From positions 388,957-452,956 of the forward strand of contig NZ_PGVF01000014.1 in assembly GCF_002860285.1 (NCBI RefSeq): a stretch of 64,000 bases of DNA, given 5' to 3'. Below are positions 28,425-38,402 of this stretch, piece by piece. The stretch is from Bacillus sp. M6-12 (GTDB lineage Bacteria; Bacillota; Bacilli; Bacillales; DSM-1321). Under the pieces are notes generated by a model that saw only the letters and a program-made list of their open reading frames with translations, was not told the origin of the DNA and searched no databases. A program made the translations under genes and the position numbers. Position 1 is the stretch's first letter. Every line of letters begins with the position of its first letter.

Positions 28425-29333
28425 TCAAACTTCAGTTCCATCATTGTTATTAACCCACTTTTTGTTTAATGCACTAATAAAGGTCTTCACATTCTTTTTC
28501 TCCTGCATGATTGGTGAGTAAATATAGGAAAGCGTCCTGTTAAAATAGTGGTTTTTTAGCTTTACAATTGAGAGATTTCCATGCTGGATATCTCTTTCAA
28601 TGACACTTCGGGAAAGCAGCGAAAGTCCCATGCCATTAATAAGTGTTTCTTTAATTCCCTGATTGCTGCTGATAGTTAAAATGGATTTTATTTTTAGACC
28701 ATTAGACCGAATGACATGGTTTAAATATTCTCGTGTTCCTGAGCCTACTTCTCTTGTAACCCATGCTTGATCCTGGAGGTCTGCAATAGTTGCTTCTTTC
28801 TTACTAGCTAGCGGATGACTGGTGGACGAAACAATGAATAGCTCGTCCTGCATAAACGGGTTAACAGAAACGTCGGTTTCGTTTGTTTGGCCTTCAATCA
28901 AGCCGATATCCACGCTATACAGCCTGACAGATTCAGTAATTTCTTCGGTATTCCCGATCATCACCTTCAGTTCAAGCTCTGGGTAGTCTCTTTGCAGATC
29001 AAATAATAAGGAGGGCAAAATATACTCGCCTATTGTAAAGCTGGCTCCTATCTTTAGCTCTCCCTTTATGGAGTTATGGTGTTCCAGAATGTCCTGTCGG
29101 GTCTGTTCGTATATAGTTATCATTTGCTTGGCACGTTCATATAAAATTTCGCCGGTAGGAGTAATTTTTAACAATTTAGGCGACCGGACAAATAATTTGG
29201 TTTGAAATTCTTTCTCGAGATTTTTAATATGTAAACTGACACTCGGTTGTGACATGAGCAGCAATTCCCCTGTTTTGGTAAAATTCTTCACTTCTGCAAG
29301 GGTTACAAATGTTCTTAATGCGTCATAGTACAA
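28425..29333 (-). CDS. cysL: LysR-type activator of sulfite reductase, CysL-like
   Basis: 302 residues. The N-terminal winged helix reads YYDALRTFVTLAEVKNFTKTGELLLMSQPSVSLHIKNLEKEF, and a periplasmic-binding-like effector domain follows. Divergent placement against cysJI is the arrangement of CysL (YwfK), which activates cysJI in B. subtilis. TTG 29333 follows AAGGTGGG; a longer in-frame reading has no site. Confidence 0.88.
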   Translation of the reverse strand: MYYDALRTFVTLAEVKNFTKTGELLLMSQPSVSLHIKNLEKEFQTKLFVRSPKLLKITPTGEILYERAKQMITIYEQTRQDILEHHNSIKGELKIGASFTIGEYILPSLLFDLQRDYPELELKVMIGNTEEITESVRLYSVDIGLIEGQTNETDVSVNPFMQDELFIVSSTSHPLASKKEATIADLQDQAWVTREVGSGTREYLNHVIRSNGLKIKSILTISSNQGIKETLINGMGLSLLSRSVIERDIQHGNLSIVKLKNHYFNRTLSYIYSPIMQEKKNVKTFISALNKKWVNNNDGTEV

Positions 29334-29586
29334 AAATATATCCCACCTTATTATTAGTATTATTAATAACAATAATTAGTTATATATATTTTACTAATGC
29401 TTTATCTTTCGGTAAAGTTTTCAGTGAGAAGTTTTTTTGAAAAGGTAAATTTTTAAAGCCGAGTTTATTTATCAGAATAATAGTTATATAATAGCATTAG
29501 TCGAAACGTAAAAGATAAGACAAGTGGATCATGTCATTACTAATGACATGTATCAAGTATATATTTCCTTTGAGAGGTGGATTTCG

Positions 29587-31407
29587 TTGCAACTTCAGGT
29601 AATGAACAGTCCGTTTAATCAGGAGCAGGCAGAGCTCCTAAATCGTCTTCTGCCAACCTTGACCGAATCCCAAAAAGTTTGGTTAAGCGGTTATCTTGCT
29701 GGATCCCAGGTTATTTCCGATCAGGGAACACAAGAGGTTACCTCTGCAGTACTTCCTGCAGGTAACATTGGAGGAGCAATTTCAAAAGATGTGACCATTT
29801 TGTACGGATCACAGACTGGAAATGCGCAAGGTCTTGCTTCCCGTGCAGGCAAAACGCTTGAGGAAAAAGGGTTTCAAGTAACCGTTTCGTCCATGAGCGA
29901 TTTTAAGCCAAACAATTTGAAAAAAGTCCAAAACCTTTTAATTGTTGTAAGCACACATGGAGAGGGAGATCCACCCGATAATGCACTGTCCTTCCATGAG
30001 TTTCTTCATGGCCGTCGTGCTCCAAAGCTTGATGATCTTCATTTTTCCGTCCTGTCTTTAGGAGACAGTTCGTATGAGTTTTTCTGTCAGACAGGAAAGG
30101 AATTTGATTCCAGGCTTGATGAGCTGGGCGGAACCCGCCTTTATCATCGTGTTGATTGCGATCTGGACTTTGATGAGCCGGCAGCCGAGTGGCTTGAAGG
30201 AGTGATTAAAGGTCTGGGCGCAGCACAAGATGGAAAAACTGCTGAGACTCAACAGTCAGCAACTACCACAGCTGAAACGGAGTATTCACGAACAAACCCA
30301 TTTAAAGCGGAAGTGCTTGAAAATATCAATTTAAACGGCCGAGGCTCCAACAAAGAAACGCGCCATCTAGAGATATCATTAGAAGGATCCGGCCTCACAT
30401 ATGAACCGGGTGACTCACTTGGCGTCTATCCGGAAAATGATCCGGTTTTGGTTGAACAGATTCTGAAGGAAATGAATTGGGCTCCTGAAGAAACTGTCAC
30501 GGTCAATAACAAAGGGGAAGTCCGCTCGCTTCAAGAAGCGCTTACAACCTATTTTGAAATTACCGTTTTAACCAAACCGCTTCTTGAACAGGCGGCGAAG
30601 CTATCAGCCAATGAGGATCTTAATGAACTTACAGCGCCAGACAGTCAGGACAAATTGAAAGCATATTTAAATGGGCGGGATCTGCTTGACTTAGTCCGGG
30701 ATTTTGGACCTTGGAGTGTATCTGCACAAGAATTTATTTCTATTCTTCGTAAAATGCCGGCCAGGCTTTATTCAATTGCGAGCAGCCTAGCCGCTAATCC
30801 CGAAGAAGTGCATTTGACCATCGGTGCCGTCCGGTACGATGCCCACGGACGCGAGCGGAAAGGTGTCTGCTCTATTTTATGCTCCGAACGGCTGAATCCA
30901 GGAGATGTTCTGCCGATTTATATTCAGCACAACCAGAACTTTAAGCTGCCGGCAAATCCGGATACGCCGATCATCATGGTTGGTCCTGGAACAGGAATTG
31001 CCCCGTTCCGCTCATTTATGCAGGAACGCGAAGAAACTGGAGCGCAAGGTAAATCATGGCTATTCTTCGGTGACCAGCATTTTGTAACGGATTTCCTTTA
31101 CCAGACTGAGTGGCAAAAGTGGATTAAAGATGGAGTACTTACTAAAATGGATGTAGCTTTTTCGCGTGATACAGAAGAAAAAGTATATGTACAGCATCGT
31201 ATGCGCGAGCACAGTGAGGAATTATTCAAATGGTTACAAGAAGGGGCAGCCGTTTATATTTGCGGAGATGAGAAAAACATGGCCCATGACGTTCATAATA
31301 CTCTTATAGAAATAATCGAAATTGAAGGCAGTATGAGCCGCACACAAGCTGAAAGCTATCTTGCCGATATGCAACAGCAAAAACGTTATCAGCGTGATGT
31401 ATACTGA
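29587..31407 (+). CDS. cysJ: sulfite reductase flavoprotein alpha subunit
   Basis: Passes electrons from NADPH through FAD and FMN to CysI for sulfite reduction to sulfide. A flavodoxin domain (ILYGSQTGNAQGLA near residue 71) is followed by FAD-binding RLYSIASS near 400 and the NADPH domain GPGTGIAPFRSFMQER near 470, ending in a DVY tail. Length is 606 residues. TTG 29587 gives MQLQVMNSPFNQEQAEL and follows GAGAGGTGG; the frame is open further upstream but has no site. It is 27 bases before cysI. Confidence 0.95.
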   Translation: MQLQVMNSPFNQEQAELLNRLLPTLTESQKVWLSGYLAGSQVISDQGTQEVTSAVLPAGNIGGAISKDVTILYGSQTGNAQGLASRAGKTLEEKGFQVTVSSMSDFKPNNLKKVQNLLIVVSTHGEGDPPDNALSFHEFLHGRRAPKLDDLHFSVLSLGDSSYEFFCQTGKEFDSRLDELGGTRLYHRVDCDLDFDEPAAEWLEGVIKGLGAAQDGKTAETQQSATTTAETEYSRTNPFKAEVLENINLNGRGSNKETRHLEISLEGSGLTYEPGDSLGVYPENDPVLVEQILKEMNWAPEETVTVNNKGEVRSLQEALTTYFEITVLTKPLLEQAAKLSANEDLNELTAPDSQDKLKAYLNGRDLLDLVRDFGPWSVSAQEFISILRKMPARLYSIASSLAANPEEVHLTIGAVRYDAHGRERKGVCSILCSERLNPGDVLPIYIQHNQNFKLPANPDTPIIMVGPGTGIAPFRSFMQEREETGAQGKSWLFFGDQHFVTDFLYQTEWQKWIKDGVLTKMDVAFSRDTEEKVYVQHRMREHSEELFKWLQEGAAVYICGDEKNMAHDVHNTLIEIIEIEGSMSRTQAESYLADMQQQKRYQRDVY

Positions 31408-31434
31408 TTTTGGAATGAAAGGAGTTTTTTCAAC

Positions 31435-33153
31435 ATGGTGAATCCAATTTTAAAAGCGCCGGAAGGCAAGCCAAGCGATGTTGAGGAGATAAAAGAGAGA
31501 AGCAACTATTTGCGTGGTACGCTGAAGGAAGTGATGCTGGATCGGATAAGCGCCGGGATTCCAGATGATGACAATCGTCTAATGAAGCATCACGGCAGTT
31601 ATCTGCAGGACGATCGCGACCTGAGAAATGAGCGCCAGAAGCAAAAGCTTGAGCCTGCTTATCAGTTCATGCTGCGTGTCCGTATGCCGGGTGGTGTATC
31701 AACACCATCTCAATGGCTTGTTATGGATGAGCTGGCAGATAAATATGGCAATGGCACCTTGAAACTGACTACAAGAGAAACATTCCAAATGCATGGGATT
31801 TTAAAATGGAATATGAAGAAGACAATTCAGGAAATTCATGCGGCGCTTTTGGATACGATAGCGGCATGCGGTGATGTGAACCGAAATGTCATGTGTGCCT
31901 CAAATCCATTTCAATCTGAGATCCATGCGGAAGTATATGAATGGTCGAAAAAATTAAGCGATGATTTACTGCCGCGTACAAGAGCATATCATGAGATTTG
32001 GCTGGATGAAGAAAAGGTGGCAGGTACACCTGAAGTAGAAGAAATAGAACCAATGTATGGCCCGCTTTATTTGCCGCGTAAGTTTAAAATCGGGATCGCT
32101 GTACCTCCATCCAATGATATCGATGTCTTTTCACAGGACCTTGGGTTCATTGCGATCGTTGAAGATGGAAAGCTTATCGGATTTAATGTGTCAATCGGCG
32201 GCGGCATGGGGATGTCGCACGGTGACAAAGCAACTTACCCTCAGCTAGGCAAGGTGATCGGTTTCTGTACGCCTGACCAAATGTATGACGTAGCTGAGAA
32301 AATAATAACAATCCAGCGCGACTACGGAAACCGTTCCGTCCGTAAAAATGCCAGATTCAAGTACACGGTTGACCGGCTTGGACTGGAAAATGTCAAAGCT
32401 GAGCTGGAAAATCGTCTTGGCTGGAGCCTAGGTGAAGCAAGACACTACCATTTTGATCATAACGGTGACCGCTATGGCTGGGTTAAAGGTATTCAAGGAA
32501 AATGGCATTTAACATTATTCATTGAAGGCGGCCGTATTGCAGACTTTGATGGGTACAATCTGAAAACTGGTTTACGGGAAATTGCTAAGATTCACACCGG
32601 TGATTTCCGCTTGACTGCTAACCAAAACCTGATTATTGGAAATGTTTCAAGCCAAAAGAAGAAACAGATCAGTGAGTTAATTGAACGATTTGGCTTGACG
32701 GATGGAAGTCAATATTCAGCACTTCGCCGCAGTTCCATGGCTTGCGTAGCTCTTCCAACGTGCGGTTTAGCGATGGCAGAAGCAGAACGCTATTTGCCAA
32801 CGCTGATTGATAAGATCGATACAATTGTTGATGAAAGCGGCCTGCGAGACAAAGAAATCACTATCCGCATGACTGGCTGCCCGAACGGCTGCGCACGTCA
32901 TGCGCTCGGAGAGATTGGATTCATCGGTAAGGCTCCAGGCAAATACAATATGTATCTTGGAGCTGCATTTGACGGCAGCCGCTTAAGCAAAATGTACCGT
33001 GAAAACATTGGTGAAGAAGAGATTTTGAATGAACTCCGCGTTCTTCTTCCGAGTTATGCAAAAGAGCGTCTGGAAGGTGAACACTTCGGTGATTTTGTTA
33101 TTCGCACCGGAGTAATAAAAGCATCGACAGATGGCACTAATTTTCATGACTGA
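31435..33153 (+). CDS. cysI: sulfite reductase hemoprotein beta subunit
   Basis: Siroheme and [4Fe-4S] enzyme that carries out the six-electron reduction of sulfite. The cluster ligands are in [15 protein letters not shown] and [18 protein letters not shown] near residues 438-495, and the substrate-site arginines are in the N-terminal half. Length is 572 residues. ATG 31435 follows AAAGGAG. It forms a two-gene operon with cysJ and ends at a strong terminator. Confidence 0.96.
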   Translation: MVNPILKAPEGKPSDVEEIKERSNYLRGTLKEVMLDRISAGIPDDDNRLMKHHGSYLQDDRDLRNERQKQKLEPAYQFMLRVRMPGGVSTPSQWLVMDELADKYGNGTLKLTTRETFQMHGILKWNMKKTIQEIHAALLDTIAACGDVNRNVMCASNPFQSEIHAEVYEWSKKLSDDLLPRTRAYHEIWLDEEKVAGTPEVEEIEPMYGPLYLPRKFKIGIAVPPSNDIDVFSQDLGFIAIVEDGKLIGFNVSIGGGMGMSHGDKATYPQLGKVIGFCTPDQMYDVAEKIITIQRDYGNRSVRKNARFKYTVDRLGLENVKAELENRLGWSLGEARHYHFDHNGDRYGWVKGIQGKWHLTLFIEGGRIADFDGYNLKTGLREIAKIHTGDFRLTANQNLIIGNVSSQKKKQISELIERFGLTDGSQYSALRRSSMACVALPTCGLAMAEAERYLPTLIDKIDTIVDESGLRDKEITIRMTGCPNGCARHALGEIGFIGKAPGKYNMYLGAAFDGSRLSKMYRENIGEEEILNELRVLLPSYAKERLEGEHFGDFVIRTGVIKASTDGTNFHD

Positions 33154-33167
33154 TATGTTTAATAGGC

Positions 33168-33199
33168 GAGAGGCGGGAATCAATTCCCGTCTCTTTTTT
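33168..33199 (+). terminator. cysJI terminator
   Basis: GAGaggCGGGAATcaATTCCCGtCTC followed by six T. Confidence 0.9.
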
Positions 33200-33432
33200 C
33201 ATTAGAACGTTAATGGATAGTTTTTATTTTTAAGTGATAACTGGATGATTAAAGCATTCTGTAATCGGCTAGAAAAAAACTGCCTTTTTCCAGTATTAGA
33301 AAAAAAGAGATAGTGTTTGTTTAAAATAAATTTTATACTTTAGTAATAAACACATGAAAATGATTTTACTAAGGTTTTGTCAATTGTGGTTTTTATTTTG
33401 AAGCAGTTTTATATAGAAGAATCAGAAGCTAG

Positions 33433-34169
33433 GTGAATAAGATGCAAAATGCAACCAAACCTTCATTATCCGAGCGCTTTGAAGTCAGTTTCAATCAAAT
33501 TCATGAAGCTCTTAAGAGAGCTGTTAATATAAATGAGAATAGGTTTATGGTGCTGTTAAGAACGGGAGCCAGAAACCATCAAATGATAAATACATATAAA
33601 AAAGATCTGGAACAATATGCGAAGCTAAGAAATGCTATGGTTCATGAGAAAGTTGCGGTCGGATACTATAATGCCGAACCAAATGAAAGAGTAGTGGATC
33701 ATATAGAGAAAATCGCTTTAATCCTGACGCCCAAATTTTGCTTTGAATATTGCTACAAAAGAAGTAGTTTTCTATGATTACAGCGATAGCATAATGGAGG
33801 TTATTGAAGGTATAAGAAATTATGGATATTCAAAATATCCTATCTATAATGATGGAAAATGTATAGGTATGCTGACAGCAGGTACCATTCTCAAATGGAT
33901 GGCAACATCGGGGATACATACATTTGTGGAAATGGCCAATGTTAAAGTTTCAGATATTATGCGGATTATTAAAAAAGATTACCATATAATGTTTGTACCA
34001 AAAAAATATTGATATTTTCGAAGCGGAGGACTTGTTTGAAAAAGCCCATAAGCATAAACAATATTTAAGCATTATCATCATTACGGAGAATGGAATGCCA
34101 CACGAAGCACCTTTAGGTCTTATTACGGCATGGGATCTTATTGAAATAGATTACACAGCTGATTTATAA
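33433..34169 (+). pseudogene. CBS-domain protein with HEPN-like N-terminus, two frameshifts
   Basis: Three overlapping frames read as one protein. The first (33433 to 33777) is helical and has YAKLRNAMVHEK, an R-N-x-x-x-H element like HEPN domains. It shifts near 33730-33740 into VVFYDYSDSIMEVIEGIRNYGYSKYPIYNDGKCIGMLT, a CBS domain. A second shift occurs at the A7 run 34000-34006, after which IFEAEDLFEKAHKHKQYLSIIIITENG...LGLITAWDLIEID gives the second CBS half, to TAA at 34167-34169. CBS pairs usually bind adenine nucleotides. The gene is dead as sequenced unless the shifts are read errors. Confidence 0.7.
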
Positions 34170-34315
34170 TTCTATTATTTGGAATGATTTTACTTTTAAA
34201 AAAGGATATACATAATATAAAATGAGTATTGTTTATATAACGTTTTATAATAACTTTCATAATAAGTTTCCCCGTTGTTGAGTTTAAACTTCATAATACA
34301 AAGGGAGATCGTTTT

Positions 34316-34819
34316 ATGGCAATAGTGAAGTCTGTAAAAATTGATGGCGACGAAATCCATTTGTTTAATAGTGCTATCTATATTGTTGAGTCGGCTACAA
34401 GATACACCTTGGAATTGGATATTATTGTTAGTGAAGTCGCCGAAAGAAAGTATGGAAAAGTAGAAAATCTTATATTAGAAATAGAATTGCAGGATGGCAG
34501 AATGATAAATTCCATAATGCATGTCCAGCGAGTGGCCGGTGGATTGCCTAAGCTTAATCTATATTGTGAGCTGGAAGACTTGGACGATTATTCTGACTTT
34601 CAATTACTGACTGAAAACGATATTTCCTTTCCGCAAATAGAAGAGGGTATTACTTTATATGAAATAAGACAATTTGAAATGCCTGATGAAAACATTCGCT
34701 TAAAATTAACGTTGCCGATTGACCAGGCCGAATGGCTAAAAAGTCAAAAACAATCGGATTTAAATCAGTTTTTTAAGGAAGCTATTAATAATTATTGGAA
34801 AAAACAGACAACTGAATAA
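34316..34819 (+). CDS. hypothetical 167-residue protein
   Basis: ATG 34316 follows AGGGAGATCG. The product is acidic and strand-rich up to residue 135, then has an amphipathic tail (LPIDQAEWLKSQKQSDLNQFFKEAINNYWKK) resembling a coiled or ribbon-helix-like end. There is no signal peptide or membrane segment. Family not recognised. It is followed by its own terminator. Confidence 0.7.
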   Translation: MAIVKSVKIDGDEIHLFNSAIYIVESATRYTLELDIIVSEVAERKYGKVENLILEIELQDGRMINSIMHVQRVAGGLPKLNLYCELEDLDDYSDFQLLTENDISFPQIEEGITLYEIRQFEMPDENIRLKLTLPIDQAEWLKSQKQSDLNQFFKEAINNYWKKQTTE

Positions 34820-34884
34820 TATTGTAGCTTATTATTTTTGGTTATGTAGTGTTGTTGGAATTAAAGGCGGCAATAAAACAAGTA

Positions 34885-34920
34885 AACGGAAAGCATTCTT
34901 TGCTTTCCGTTATTTTTATT
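34885..34920 (+). terminator. terminator
   Basis: AACGGAAAGC-ATTCTT-TGCTTTCCGTT followed by a T-rich tract. Confidence 0.9.
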
Positions 34921-35030
34921 TTCTCTTACTGTACTCATTTAGATTCCCAAATCCAGCCATCCTCTCCCATTCAATCATGTTTTTTTATCCTCCATAAGAC
35001 AAAACATCCAAAAAACGATGCTAAGGATGT

Positions 35031-35071
35031 TACATTTTGTGTAATGTATGAATTTTCAAAATAATTATAAT
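35031..35071 (+). promoter_or_regulatory. pyrimidine-locus promoter A with operator-like site
   Basis: TACATTTTGT (35031-35040) lies 26 bases upstream of TATAAT (35066-35071), the presumed -10 for the transporter at 35275. The same core recurs at the same distance at 38264 and 46367. A degenerate ACAAAACATC lies 32 bases further upstream (34999-35008). Binding by the local PucR regulator is inferred. Confidence 0.55.
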
Positions 35072-35274
35072 TAAATAAAGCTCTATGGAAAGATTTTTTT
35101 CGGAAATGCCTGTTATTATGGCCATAAGTCTGAAGGGAATTTGGATTTGTTCAGTTTCTTTATCTTTCAGCCAGGTTGAGAATAAGAGGCGAACAACATG
35201 TTCAAGAAGGGGGTATTAGGAATAATCATGTCTGCCAACCCGAGTCGTTAAGTCCAATAAGAAGGAGGGTTTAG

Positions 35275-36801
35275 ATGAAAACGCAAATTGAACAAAATGG
35301 CATTGTTACTCTGACAGAAGGTGTATCCGAAAAGCTAAAGGATAGTGGGTTGTGGAATGACGATTTGCGGCCGACAACGATGGAGGAACATTCATGGAAA
35401 GGAATAAACTTTGCTACTTTATGGATTGGAATGTGTTTATGTATCCCTGCCTATACGATGGCAAGCGGTTTAATTACTTTAGGTATGAGTTGGTGGCAGG
35501 CGGTCGGAACTATTTTTCTTGGAAATGTCATCGTCCTAATCCCTATCCTATTAAACTCTCATGCAGGAACAAAATTTGGAATTCCATACCCAGTGTTTGC
35601 AAGGCTCTGGTTCGGTGATAAAGGTGCACATATTCCTGCCCTGGCACGTGCAATAGTGGCAGCAGGGTGGTTTGGGATTAATACATGGATTGGAACTGGA
35701 GCGATCGATACTTTATTATCCGCTTCCTTCACTGCCTGGGCGAACCTGCCTGGACATACCGCGATCGTATTTGCTTTATTTTGGGCTCTGAATGTGGGGG
35801 TGGCGTATAAAGGTCCGCAAGCTATGAAAGTTCTTGGTGCAATAGCAGCTCCGGTAGTTGGTATATCTGCAATCATCCTCCTTATTTGGGCATTTACCCA
35901 ATCCGGCGGCTGGGGTCCAATTCTTGAGCAGCCCTCAAAGTTCAGCTCCACTGGAGAGTTCTTGAAGGTGTTCTTCCCTGCTCTAACTGGTGTTATCGCA
36001 TTTTGGGCCACGCTTGCCTTAAATATTCCTGATTTTTGCCGGTACGCCAAAAGCCAGAAATCACAAATGGTTGCTCAAAGTATATCTCTGCCAGCAACAA
36101 TGAGTATCTTTGCCTTTATTGGTATAGCTGTCACATCAGCAACCGTTGTAATATTTGGTCAGGCAATTTGGGATCCAGTACAGCTGATTGCCAAGTTTCC
36201 TCCATTCATTATCTTGTTAGGAACCATTGTGATTGTCCTTTCTTCCCTGACGATCAATGTTGGTGCGAATATCGTAGCACCAGCCCGTGCTGTCGAGAAT
36301 TTAAATCCAAAACGTATCACATTCGCAATGGGGGCACTGATTACCGGAATAGTAGCGATCCTTATGCAGCCTTGGTATATTATGTCTAATTTTGGCAACT
36401 ATATCTTTGGCTGGCTCGGTGTATATGCTGCCTTGTTGGGCCCGATTGATGGCATTGCCATTGCTGACTACTGGCTAGTCCGCAAACGGCAAATGGCCCT
36501 TAGCCAGTTATATGAAGTCGGCGGCAGGTACAACTATAGCAGCGGTTACAATAAAAACGGTATTTATGCTCTTGTGATTGGTGTTGTCATTCCCGTCATG
36601 GGTTTATTGATCCCAAGCCTAAGATTTCTGTGGGATAATGCGTGGACCTTTGGGTTATTTATCTCAATTGCGGCATATACCTATTTAATGAGAAACGATC
36701 AAAGTGTATTAAGAAAAGGAGAGTACGAGCAAATTACGATTATGAGTCAAGGTAATCAAAACCTTGAGGCCACTCAGGCTGAAACTGCTCTTACAAAATA
36801 A
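35275..36801 (+). CDS. NCS1-family pyrimidine/allantoin/hydantoin permease
   Basis: Twelve-helix NCS1 symporter, 508 residues. Family features are NDDLRPTTMEEHSWKGINFATLWIGMCLCIPAYTMASGL at the start and PYPVFARLWFGDKGAHIPALARAIVAAGWFGINTWIG, then FCRYAKSQKSQ and IADYWLVRKRQ. ATG 35275 follows AAGGAGGG. Its place at the head of the pyrimidine catabolic genes suggests that it imports uracil, thymine or dihydropyrimidines; hydantoin is an alternative. Confidence 0.88.
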   Translation: MKTQIEQNGIVTLTEGVSEKLKDSGLWNDDLRPTTMEEHSWKGINFATLWIGMCLCIPAYTMASGLITLGMSWWQAVGTIFLGNVIVLIPILLNSHAGTKFGIPYPVFARLWFGDKGAHIPALARAIVAAGWFGINTWIGTGAIDTLLSASFTAWANLPGHTAIVFALFWALNVGVAYKGPQAMKVLGAIAAPVVGISAIILLIWAFTQSGGWGPILEQPSKFSSTGEFLKVFFPALTGVIAFWATLALNIPDFCRYAKSQKSQMVAQSISLPATMSIFAFIGIAVTSATVVIFGQAIWDPVQLIAKFPPFIILLGTIVIVLSSLTINVGANIVAPARAVENLNPKRITFAMGALITGIVAILMQPWYIMSNFGNYIFGWLGVYAALLGPIDGIAIADYWLVRKRQMALSQLYEVGGRYNYSSGYNKNGIYALVIGVVIPVMGLLIPSLRFLWDNAWTFGLFISIAAYTYLMRNDQSVLRKGEYEQITIMSQGNQNLEATQAETALTK

Positions 36802-36856
36802 CAGGTGAATAGTGCTGGGTCTGATTAATTTCTCAGGCCCTTCACCTGTGTCTTTT
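36801..36856 (+). terminator. hairpin between permease and hydrolase
   Basis: ACAGGTGAA...TTCACCTGT long stem with an inner GGTCTGA/TCAGGCC arm, followed by GTCTTTTA. It may partly terminate the permease transcript. Confidence 0.55.
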
Positions 36857-36896
36857 AGAATCGCCAACAGGCAAAAAATTGGAAAGCGGTGAAATT

Positions 36897-38150
36897 ATGA
36901 TCAAGACTCATTCTATTAATACAGAAAGATTACATGAACGGATAGAGAAGCTTGCACAAATCGGAAAGATCGGTGACACAGGGGTTTGCCGTTTAGCTTT
37001 ATCCAAGGAAGACAAGCTGGCAGTCAATGTTGTGAAAGGATGGATGGAAGAAGCGGGAATGCAAACCCGGATAGACCATTTTGGCAACTTGATAGGAAGA
37101 TTAGAAGGTGAGAATTCAAATAAGCCGATACTTATGATAGGATCACACATCGATTCACAGCCATACGGCGGACGCTTTGATGGTGCAATCGGAGTTTTGG
37201 GAGCCCTTGAAGTGGTACAAACCTTAAAAGAAAAAGGAATTGTCCCTGAAGCAGCGGTTGAAGTTGTTGCTTTTTGTGATGAAGAAGGCTGCCGATTCAA
37301 TAAAGGGATTTTTGGAGTCAGAGGAATATGGGGAGATCTGGAACCTGGCGAATTGGACAGAACAGATAAAGATGGGATCACAAGGAGGCAAGCTTTAATT
37401 GAATTTGGCTGTAATCCTGATAGATTTTCTGAATCCGAGTATAAGAAAGGAAGTATCGCGGCTTTTTTGGAGTTACATATAGAGCAAGGCCCAGTACTTG
37501 ATAATTTAAAACAACCGGTAGGCATCGTTACTGGTATTTCCGGCCCTCTTTGGCTGACCGTTGAAATGACAGGTTTTGCGGGACATGCCGGAAGCGTGCC
37601 GATGGGTATGCGCCAGGATGCCTTATTGGGTTCGGCTAAAGTAATCGTTGCCCTTAATGAAATCGCATCACAAGAACCAGGGAGTCCGACTGTAGCCACT
37701 GTCGGGAATATTCAGGTGTTCCCGAATTCCCGGAACATCATTCCTGAAAAAGTCACCTTTACAGTTGACTTAAGGGATATTGAATTGGAACGGAGAAACC
37801 GGTATGAAAAAGAATTGCGTATTGCTATTCAGAAGATAGCCGACGAGCACGGGCTAAAGGTCGCTATTTCAGAAGATACGAATACTGAGCCGCGTTATTG
37901 TGCGGACTGGATTAAGGATACCATCCGTGCCGCAGCTCGAAAGATGGGATATACACCGACAGAATTAATGAGCGGGCCATTTCACGATTCATTGGTGATG
38001 TCTAATTATTGCGATTATGGAATGATTTTTGTCCGCTGTAAAGACGGCATAAGCCATAACCCGCTTGAATATTCAACGAATGAAGATATTGCAATCGGTA
38101 CGGAGCTTTTATATCAAACCGCATTAGGAATTATCAGCAAGAATAATTAA
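36897..38150 (+). CDS. M20-family N-carbamoyl amino acid hydrolase
   Basis: Zn-dependent amidohydrolase of the allantoate deiminase / N-carbamoyl-L-amino acid hydrolase / beta-ureidopropionase group (417 residues). Metal ligands are in GSHIDSQPYGGRFDGAIGVLG (His, Asp), FCDEEGCRF (Glu), FLELHIEQGP (His) and the late KDGISHNPLEY (His). The dimerisation lid with GFAGHAGSVPMGMRQD is also present. The start is ATG 36897 after a weak GCGGTG site. A nitrilase-type ureidopropionase is encoded just downstream, so this enzyme may take a different carbamoyl substrate. Confidence 0.87.
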   Translation: MIKTHSINTERLHERIEKLAQIGKIGDTGVCRLALSKEDKLAVNVVKGWMEEAGMQTRIDHFGNLIGRLEGENSNKPILMIGSHIDSQPYGGRFDGAIGVLGALEVVQTLKEKGIVPEAAVEVVAFCDEEGCRFNKGIFGVRGIWGDLEPGELDRTDKDGITRRQALIEFGCNPDRFSESEYKKGSIAAFLELHIEQGPVLDNLKQPVGIVTGISGPLWLTVEMTGFAGHAGSVPMGMRQDALLGSAKVIVALNEIASQEPGSPTVATVGNIQVFPNSRNIIPEKVTFTVDLRDIELERRNRYEKELRIAIQKIADEHGLKVAISEDTNTEPRYCADWIKDTIRAAARKMGYTPTELMSGPFHDSLVMSNYCDYGMIFVRCKDGISHNPLEYSTNEDIAIGTELLYQTALGIISKNN

Positions 38151-38263
38151 TCAAAACATAAAGCACATGGGTTTGTTTTCAAAATCGGGCCACTAGTTTT
38201 TATTTTTGGAGCAGCGTATCAGGTTAAAGATTGAAAAAGGCAGTTAGCTTATGAAAAAAGCTT

Positions 38264-38335
38264 TACATTTTGTATAAAAAACATCGTCCATTCCTTACAG
38301 ATTGTGTAATGAAATAAACAGGCCTCAATTATAAA
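38264..38335 (+). promoter_or_regulatory. pyrimidine-locus promoter B with paired operator-like sites
   Basis: TACATTTTGT (38264-38273) and TACAGATTGT (38296-38305) start 32 bases apart. The nearer site ends 25 bases before a TATAAA -10 (38330-38335). The reverse complements, ACAATCTGTA then ACAAAATGTA, match in order and spacing the pair at 46335 upstream of mmsA. It probably drives the ureidopropionase and the genes after it. Confidence 0.6.
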
Positions 38336-38402
38336 ATGAATAAAACATGTTTTAAAGATTGGGAGATTTAGAGATTTGGTTAACCGGAGGAGGGGTTTGT
38401 AA

